NCBI GenBank assembly: GCA_030035585.1
Contig: CM057463.1
Coordinates: 139,408,736-139,472,735 of the forward strand
Source of the DNA: Dugong dugon
Lineage: Eukaryota > Chordata > Mammalia > Sirenia > Dugongidae
DNA length: 64,000 nt
Direction: 5' to 3'
A model generated the notes under the pieces. That model was not told the DNA's origin. It made no database searches and saw nothing but the letters and a program-made list of their open reading frames with translations. A program made the position numbers and the translations under genes. Every line of letters begins with the position of its first letter. Position 1 is the first letter of the stretch. Shown here one piece after another: positions 56,600 to 64,000 of the stretch.

Positions 56600-57166
56600 A
56601 TTGCTGCACAACAAATTAGCATAAATTTTAGCATCTTGAGACAACAAATGAAACAACATTTTATTACAGTTTCTGTGTGTCAGGAGTCTGGGATGTTTTA
56701 GCTTCATCCTCTGCTCAGGGTCTTACAAGACCAAAATCAAGTTGTTGGCCAGTTGTGTTTTTATCTGGAGGCTCTACTAGGGAATGTTTGATTTCCAAGC
56801 TCCCTCGGGTTGTTGGCAAAGTTTATTTTCTTGCAGCTATAGGAACAAGGTCTCCATTTTCTTAATAGCTGTGGGCTGGGGACCACGCTCAGCCCAGATT
56901 CTTGTCATGTGGCCTTCTCTTCAATATGGCAGTTTGTTTCTTCAAGGCCAGCAAGAGAATCTGGCTTCTTAGTCAGCTAAGACAGTATTTATGTAACATT
57001 ACATTATCATGGGAGTGACTACCCATTACCTTTGCCATATAATCAAGTGAGTGACTATCCCATCAGATTCATCAGTGCAACCCACACTTATGGGGAAGGA
57101 ATTGTACAGGCATGTACACAAGCGATCTGAAATCTTGGGGATGATCTCAGAATTCTGCCCACCACA
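56600..57166 (-). repeat. MLT1-like (MaLR) LTR
   Basis: The reverse strand starts TGTGGTGGGCAGAATTCTGA, the classic MLT1 beginning. It continues through 'gatgggatagtcac', 'gccagattctcttgctggcc' and the 3' region with 'ctgacacacagaaactg', ending near 'gttgtgcagcaataa'. Confidence 0.9.
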
Positions 57167-57227
57167 ATATCTGCTATTACATTGCATTATAGTTGCCAGT
57201 TTACAGAGATCCTGTAGAAAGAGGCTA

Positions 57228-57475
57228 CAGGTAGTCCCTGACTTACGACAGGGTTCCATTCCAACAACTACTTCAATGTAAGTCGGTTCTGACGTAAGTT
57301 GAATACACTGTTTTTATTTTAGTTTTTATTATTGCCTTTTATTATCAGTGTCTTTATAAATTCTATCTTTATTTATCTGTGGGGGTTGGAACATTACATC
57401 TAAGAATGAAAACATTAGCAAGTTAATGTGTTGCAACATTGTACGTAGTACATACTACTAACAATAAGATGTTAA
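57228..57475 (+). repeat. Tigger-like MITE, cut by L1-C
   Basis: Begins TA|CAGGTAGTCCCTGACTTACG, a Tigger/pogo-type terminus next to a TA dinucleotide. It shares its body with 39097-39411. It stops at 'ataagatgttaaaa', where L1-C starts. Confidence 0.75.
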
Positions 57476-57483
57476 AAAAAAAG

Positions 57484-59490
57484 AAAAGGAGAGGCAGAGC
57501 AAACATGGCGCTATAGACAGAAGCACGGTGCTGTCACTCCACAGCAAAGACCCAAAAAACAAAGTAAAACAGAGACAAATGTCAATCCTTGAAACCTAAG
57601 CATCAAATGAAGAGATAAAGAACTCAACCAAACACTAAATGGAATAAGAAACAGACAGAGAACAGGAGCGAGGAGAGATATGGAGTGGAAGTCTCCTACC
57701 AGCTAACGCAGCATGGATTCGCCATCTTGGTCTCCTCAGGAACCAAGATCAGTGGACAGAGAGTATGAGAAGGCAGCTTCACGACGTTCCCAGCAGGAAA
57801 CAAAGCACCGGGTAACCAGTGATACATGTTTCTAACCCCCCACCTTTCTTCCCCCTGTTCAGCCTCCACCTCTTCCTGACAGCCCAAGGTCACTCAGCTG
57901 GGGAGGCACTGGCTCCATGCTGCTTGTATTCACCCTGCCCGCATGGGCTGGATCCTTCTGTGTCATTTTCTTTTTGTTGTTGTTGCTTTTTTGGCTTCTT
58001 CTCTCTCTCTCACCTCTTTCCCTTCCTTTCTTTCAAACTCCTGGCTCTGTGTGCCATCTCTGCTTCTTCTTGACAGGCTGTGAAGTACTGCTCAGCTGGG
58101 GAACTGCTTCCCCACTTGGCACCACCATGCCAGTGGGATATCTGGAGGCATTTTTTTTCTTTTTTCCTTTTTGTTTTTCTTCATTTCTCAGTTTCTCATC
58201 CCTCTTTACTTTCCTTCTTCTCCTCTCTCCTGAATATCTGGCACTGTGTCATCTCTACCCCTTCTAGACTGGCTGTGCAGGGCCTAGCAGCTTGGGAGCC
58301 ACTTTCCGAGTCCCGGCTGCCAAGCCAGTAGGCTCCCTTGGGGATTTTTTTTTTCTTTTCTCGATTTCCTGTCTCTCTCTACCATCCTTTCCTTCTTTAC
58401 TCCTGAACACCAGGCACCGTGTGCCATCTTTGCTCCTTCCAGATGGGCTGTGCAGTGCTGCCCTGCTGGGGAACCACTTCCCCCATCCACGCCACCACAC
58501 AATGGGCTCCCTCTGGGCACCTTTACTTTCTTTCTTTCTCTCTTCTTTTCTTTTCTCAATTTCTTGTCTCCCTCTAACTTCCTTCCTTACCTTTCTCCTG
58601 AACACCTGGTGCCATGTGCCATCTCTGCTCCTTCTTGACAGGCTGTGCAGTGCCACTTAGCTGGGGACACACTTCTGGTGGGCTCTGTTGGGGCATTTTT
58701 CTTTTCTGTCTTTCTTCATTTTTTTCTCAATTTCTTGACTCTCTCTACCTCCTTTCCTTTACTTCCAACCAACTTTCCCCCCCACTCGGTTTCTTGTCTG
58801 TCTCTATATTCTTTCCATTACTTTCTTCTGACCACCTAGCTGTGTGTGCCTTTCTCTCTCCTTTTTTTAAAATCTAGTTTCTTATTCTCTCTCTCTTCCT
58901 TCCTTTCTTGTCTCCCACCCATCTAGCTGCATGTGTTGTATCTATCCTTTCTTGTCAGGATGTGCCTCAATGCCTTGCTAGAAAGCCACTGGCATATGGT
59001 TTCCCCAGGTCTCTGCCACTCCGACAGCAGGCTCTGAGTTTTATTTATTTTTTTTTTGACCCCTGTTTCTCTCTCCTCTTTCTCTTCTTTCCCATACCCA
59101 CTTCGGTCCACACATCATCACCTCCCCCCTCCCTTCTGCCTATCTGTACCATGTTCAGAACATCACACTTTTGAGCAGCACAGGTACGGTCTACTGGAAC
59201 CTGCTCTGTGCTGACCCTCTGGCCCCTCCCTGTTGACCCCAGTATGTGCCACAAACAACCTATCCCAGCCCCTTCCGATGGAACTGCCCTGCTGTAACAT
59301 AGCTGAGTGACTGTCCCTGTCCATTGGATAAGGTGGTGAGAAGTATCATGCCCACAGATGAGCAAACAACAAAGAAGGCCTAGCCTGCCTGCTCAAATGT
59401 AAACAAACAAAACAAAAAAGCAGGATGAAATAAACAAATCTACAATCAATAAACAAAGAAAATAACTGCCAAATGTCCTAAAGAAGCAGA
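57484..59490 (+). promoter_or_regulatory. L1-C 5' UTR (pyrimidine-rich, monomeric)
   Basis: About 2 kb, strongly C/T-rich on the sense strand, with tandem units listed separately. Frames in it (for example 58292-58660, and 58264-58656 reverse) come from biased composition. Confidence 0.8.
58030..58870 (+). repeat. Tandem ~195-bp monomers in the L1-C 5' UTR
   Basis: The block 'gtgtgccatctctgct...caggctgtgcagtgctg...gctggggaac' recurs with starts near 58040, 58238, 58412 and 58606, and a weaker fifth near 58838. Each is followed by a C/T-rich run. Spacings vary from about 174 to 232 bases because the runs differ in length. Confidence 0.85.
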
Positions 59491-59499
59491 CAATATCAA

Positions 59500-60520
59500 A
59501 ACATATTGAAAAAGGGACAGGATAGTTCCGTAGGCATCCAAAATAAAACACCAGATGACCTTCTAGCAGAAGAGAAGGCACAGGAACTACCTGATAAGAA
59601 ATTGAAATCTCTAATATTCAGAGCTATCCAAGAGTTGAAGCAAAAAGGAGACAAAAATGAGGAAAAAAAGAGACAAATTCAGGGAAAAGTCAGACAAAAC
59701 AATGGAAGAACTCAGGAAAACAATACAGGGACAAAATATCAAAATAAATTCACAACTAGAAGTCATACAAAAACAGCAATTATAAATCCAAAAGATAAAA
59801 AAAAATTTCAGAAATAGTGTCATAGAAGATCTGAGGAGCAGGTTTGATACAATGGAAGACAAGATCAGTGAAATAGAAAACAAATACTTGGATACCAATT
59901 TGAAGAAAAATCAGAGAGAATAAGGAACAAAAATGAAGAACCCCTGAGAATGATGTGGGATACAATCGAAAGCAAAAATCTTGGGGTGATTGCAATTCCA
60001 GAGTAGGGGGAGAAAAGAAAACACAGAGAATGTCATAGAAGAATTGCTGACAGAAAACTTCCCCAGTATCATGAAAGATGAAAAGCTGACCATCCAAGAG
60101 GCTTAACGAACACCATGTAGGGTAGATCCCAAAAGAAAATCACCAAGGCATATCATAATCACACTCACCAAAACCAAAGACAAGCAAAGAATCCTGAGAG
60201 CTGCTCAAGAAAAACAAAAAGTCACATACAGAGGGGAAACAATAAGACAAAGCTCTGATTACTCAGCACAAACCATGGAGGCAAGAAGGCAATGGGATGA
60301 CATATATAAAATTGTGAAAGAAAAAATTTCCAACCAAGAACAATATATCCCACAAAACTCTCACTCAATTATGATGGTAAAATTAGGACATTTCCAGATA
60401 AACAGAAACTAAGGAAGTATGTAAAAACCAAACAAAACTTACAAGAATTATTAAAGGGAGTCCTTCAGTTTGAGAACAATTCTAGGACACAAGACTGCAC
60501 CAGCCAGATGCCAGCCTAGG
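59500..60520 (+). pseudogene. L1-C ORF1 (broken)
   Basis: The frame 59506-59817 has 'GIQNKTPDDLLAEEKAQELP' and 'RAIQELKQKGDKNEEK', parallel to the L1-A ORF1 N-terminus. Beyond about 59700 the coiled coil continues in other frames ('tctgaggagcaggtttgat', 'aatcttggggtgattgcaat'). The C-terminal domain is recognisable at 60260-60470 (codes like 'EARRQWDDIYKI'). Confidence 0.83.
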
Positions 60521-60905
60521 TAATAAACTCTCAAGGATTAATCCAAACTAAAAGATTTACAACTGGGAATTAGACAGGTTAATCTGTAAATGACAACTAC
60601 ATCAGAACAATAAAAGAAGGAATAAATGATGTAGGTATAGAACTTTCAAATGGAGAGGAAGGCAAGGTGATACCAAGTAATAAAAGACTGGTTCAAACTT
60701 AGGAAAACAAGGGTAAATTTCAAGGTAACTACAAAAAAAGTTAACAAAACTACTCATGAAAATAAAGAAGAAAAATATAAAGTATCAGTAAACACAAAAT
60801 CTACAAAAACAAAAGACAGAAAAAAAATCCACAAACAAAAGGAATTCAGCAAAGAGGAGTAAGAGGAACAAAGAAAATGTCAGCACCACAAAAAAACACT
60901 ACAAA
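60521..60905 (+). other. L1-C inter-ORF spacer
   Basis: A-rich spacer of about 385 bases between the ORF1 remnant and the ORF2 ATG, similar in place and composition to that of L1-A. Confidence 0.7.
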
Positions 60906-62100
60906 ATGACAGTAATAAACTCACACCTGTCAATAATTACACCAAATGTGAACGTCCTCAATGCACCCATAAAGAGACAGAGAGTGACAGAATGGATAAA
61001 AAAACAGGATCCATCAAAATGCTGTCTACAAGAGATATACCTTAGAAACAAAGACATAAATTTATTAAAAATCGAAGGAGGGAAAAAATATATCAAGCAA
61101 ACAGCTGCCAAAAAAGAGCAAGAGTGGCAATACTAATCTCAGATAAAATGGACTTTAAAACAAAATTCACCGTAAAAGACAAAGAAGAGCATTATATAAT
61201 GATTAAAGGGATGATCCATCATGAAGACATAACCATAATAAGTAACTATGCACCAAATTACAGAGCTCCAAAATACATAAAACAAACTCTAACAGCATTG
61301 AAAAGAGAAATTGTCAGTTCCACAATAACAGTAGGAGACTTCAACACACCACTCTCAGTAAACAACAGAACATCTAAAAAGAAACTCAGCAAAGATACAG
61401 AAGATCTAAAGGCCATAATCAGCCAACTTAACCTCATAGACATATATAGAACACCCCACTCAACAGTTGCAAGGTACACATTCTTTTCCAGCATACATGG
61501 AATATTGTCCAGAACAGGCCACGTCCTAGGCCACAAAGTAACCCTCAACAAAATCCAAAACGGTGAGATAATACAAAGTATCTTCTCTGATCACAATGCC
61601 ATCAAAGTAGAAATTAACAACAGAAAGAGCAAGGAAAAAAAGTCAAATTACATGGAAACTGAATAACACCCTGATTACAAACAAACCACTGGCTGATGGA
61701 AGAAATCAAGGATGGAATAAAAAAATTCCTAGAATCAAACAAAAACGAAAACGCATTGTACCAAAACCTTCGGAACACAGCAAAGGCAGTGCTCATAGGT
61801 CAATTTATAGCAACAGATGCACACATCAAAAAAAAAAAAAAAAAAAAGAAAGGGACAAAATAAAAACATTACCTACACAACTTGAACAAATAGAAATAGA
61901 AATAGAATAGCAAAAGAAGCCCACAGCCACCAGAAAAAAAGAAATAGTAAAGATCAGAGCAGAAATAAATGAAATAGAGAATAGAAAACCAATAGAAAGA
62001 ATCAACAAAACCAAAAGTTGCTTCTTTGAAAGAATCAACAAAATCGACAAACCACTGGCCAGACTGACAAAAGAAAAACAGGAGAGGACGCAAATAACCC
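60906..62100 (+). pseudogene. L1-C ORF2, endonuclease part
   Basis: Starts at the ATG at 60906 with 'MTVINSHLSIITPNVNVLNA', then frameshifts near 61120. The frame 61124-61666 holds 'MIHHEDITIISNYAPN', 'GDFNTPLSV' (intact) and 'SRTGHVLGH', where the active-site Asp of SRIDHILGH is Gly. 'SDHNAIKVE' is intact. A poly(A) run of about 19 bases at 61829-61847 lies inside the linker code. Confidence 0.87.
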
Positions 62101-63345
62101 AAATAAGAAATGAAATGGAGGACATTACAACAGACTCATCTGAAATAAAAAGGATCATAACAGAGTATTATGAAAAACTATACTCCAATAAATTTGAAAA
62201 CCTAGAGGAAATGGATAAATTTCTAGAAACACAGTACCTACCCAAACTACCACAAAATGATGTTGAAAATCTGAACAGACTCGTAACAAGAGAAGAGATT
62301 GAAAAGGTAATAAAAAAAAAAACTCCCAACAACAACAACAAAAACCCTGGAGCAGATGGCTTCACTGGGGAATTCTACCAAACATTCAGTGAAGAGCTTA
62401 CACCAGTACTACTTAAACTTTTTCAGAACACAGAACAGGAAGTGACACTTCCGAATTAGTTCTATGAAACCAGCATCACCCTGATACCAAAACTACACAA
62501 AGATATCACAAAAAAATAAAATTATAGACAAATATCTCTCATGAATATAGATGCAAAAATTCTCAACAAAATTCTAGCCAAAAAAATTCAGCATCATATC
62601 AAAACATAATACACTACAATCAAGTAGGATTCATACTAGGTATGCAAGGATGGTTCAACGTTAGAAAATCAATCAATGTAATCCACCACATAAATAAAAT
62701 AAAGGAAAAGAATCACATGATCATCTCAGTCAACACAGAAAAGGCATTCAGCAAAGTCCAACACCCATTCCTGATAAAAATTCTCAATAAAATATGTATA
62801 GAAGGGAAATTCCTCAACATAATAAAGGGCATCTATACAAAACCAACGGCCAACATCATTCCTAATAGAGCGAGGCTGAAAACATTCCCCTTGAGAACAG
62901 GAAGAAGACAAGGATGCCTTTTATCACCACTCCTATTTAACATTGTGCTGGAAGTTCTAGCTAGAGCAATACGGCCAGAAATAGAAATAAAGGGTAAGAA
63001 AAATGGTAAAATGAAGAATTAAATCTGTTCCTATTTGTGGATAATATAATACTATAAAAAAAAAATCCAAAGGACTCCAAGAGAAAACTACAGGAACTAA
63101 TAGAAAAATTCAGCACAGTAGCAGGATACAAGATAAACATACAAAAATCAGTTGGATTCCTATACACCAAGAAAGAGAATGATGAAAAGGAATTCAGGAA
63201 AACAACACCATTTATAAAAGCCCCTAAAAAAATAAAAGACTTAGGAATAAATCTAACCAGGGCTGTAAAAGTCCTATACAAAGAAAACTACAAAACACTG
63301 CTACAAGAAACCAAAAGAGATCTATATATATGGAAAAACATACCA
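62101..63345 (+). pseudogene. L1-C ORF2, reverse transcriptase part
   Basis: Frames 62115-62459 ('[21 protein letters not shown]') and 62642-63022 cover the RT. Motif A reads 'NTEKAFS' instead of 'DAEKAFD', so both the catalytic Asp and the following conserved Asp are lost. Motif B is '[13 protein letters not shown]'. Motif C near 63033 reads Phe-Val-Asp-Asn rather than FADD. An (AAC)n expansion at 62325-62344 adds Asn codons. Confidence 0.87.
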
Positions 63346-63373
63346 TGTTTCATGAATAGGTACACTCAACATT

Positions 63374-64000
63374 GTGAAAATGTCAATTCTACCCAAAGCA
63401 ATTTCCAAATACAATGCAATCCCAATCCAAATACCAACAGCATTCTTTAAAGAGATCGAAAAACTAATCATCAACTTTATATGGAAAGGGAAGAGGCCCC
63501 GGATAAGTAAAGCACCACTGAAGATGAAGAATAAAGTAAAAGGACTCACAGCACCTGACCTCAAAACCTTCTGTACAGCTAAGGTAGCCAAAACAGCCTG
63601 GTATTGGTACAACGACAGATACATTGACCAATGGAGCAGAATTGAGAACCCAGATGTAAATCCATCCATCTATGTTCATCTGGTCTTTGACAAGAGTCCA
63701 AAGTCCATCAAATGGGGAAAAGACAGTCTTTTTAACAAAAGGTGCTGACAAAACTGGATGTCCATCTGCAAAAAAATGAAACAGGCTCCATACCTCACAC
63801 GGTACACAAAAACTAATAAAAAATGGATCAAAAAACTAAATATAAAACTAAAAACTATAAAGATCATAGGAAAAAAATAGGATCTATGCTAGAGGCCCTA
63901 ATACACAGCATTAACAGGATACAAACTATAACTAACAACTCACAAACCCCAGAAGAGGAGCTAGATAACTCGAATCTTCTAAAAATTAAACACTTATGCT
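63374..64000 (+). pseudogene. L1-C ORF2, post-RT part, cut by the window end
   Basis: Frame 63374-63748: '[20 protein letters not shown]', '[20 protein letters not shown]', '[18 protein letters not shown]'. A TGA replaces the Trp codon at its end. The remainder to 64000 continues the same domain in shifted frames. The Cys-rich tail would lie outside the window. Confidence 0.87.

Larger units (their letters stand above)
57484..64000 (+). mobile_element. L1-C: LINE-1, 5' end complete, runs past window end
   Basis: A plus-strand L1 starting near 57484 ('gagaggcagagcaaacatggc'). It has a 5' UTR to about 59490, ORF1 about 59500-60520, a spacer, and ORF2 from 60906 to beyond 64000. The junction with the MITE falls at a TT/AAAA-like site, the L1 endonuclease preference. 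It is related to L1-A (closely matching ORF2), but with many more stops. Confidence 0.9.

Noticed and set aside
57819-58877. Several Phe/Leu/Ser-rich plus-strand frames and Lys/Arg-rich minus-strand frames
   Set aside because: Translation of the pyrimidine-rich L1-C 5' UTR monomers. No conserved domain.

Overview
This is a gene-poor stretch of mammalian genome built mostly from retrotransposons. It points to an afrotherian, most likely an elephant or another paenungulate. The evidence is the many tRNA-derived SINEs that end in an 'actcatagcgaccctat...(gtt)n' block, plus RTE (BovB-clade) LINEs sharing that same 3' end, long L1 elements and MLT1/MaLR LTRs. That combination is typical of Afrotheria. 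No functional host gene, RNA gene or CRISPR array was found. Family names come from recognising consensus blocks by eye, not from a database search.

Layout: 1-9 kb is mostly unassigned sequence with AfroSINEs (335-455, 4995-5205, 7475-7665), a 3' RTE piece (3598-4125) and a hAT/MER5 copy. 9-26 kb holds two nearly full-length L1 elements in tandem, both on the minus strand: L1-A (9478-18133), whose 3' UTR carries serial internal A-tracts and whose 5' UTR carries 268-bp monomers, and L1-B (18312-25948), flanked by a 10-bp target-site duplication. 26-38 kb contains scattered SINEs, RTE tails, a MIR interrupted twice, hAT elements, a 213-bp palindrome, and a minus-strand L1 piece with an LTR inserted in it. 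38.8-40.9 kb is a single 2.1-kb retro-inserted chimera flanked by an 18-bp duplication. It contains an L1 3' end, a Tigger-like MITE, an exon-like segment of the calcium-channel gene CACNA2D3, a 95-bp tandem repeat and an LTR fragment. 41-51.5 kb has more SINEs, including one complete tRNA-Gly-headed SINE with an RTE-type tail, and a locus where an RTE/LTR nest has been partly inverted. 51.6-54.75 kb is a nearly full-length but dead RTE element on the minus strand. 54.8-57.5 kb has MIRs, an MLT1 LTR and a Tigger-like MITE cut by L1-C, which fills the plus strand from about 57.48 kb to the window end.

Functionally, the L1 and RTE open reading frames are broken by stops and frameshifts, so they are annotated as pseudogenes. 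One L1-A segment (12357-13565) still has an uninterrupted 402-codon reverse transcriptase core. L1 is the likely source of activity for the chimeric insertion, and RTE for the SINEs that share its tail. The most interesting material is structural: the CACNA2D3-bearing chimera, the reconstructable microinversion, the SINE/RTE hybrids, the monomeric L1 promoters and the palindrome. I saw no convincing new protein-based system.
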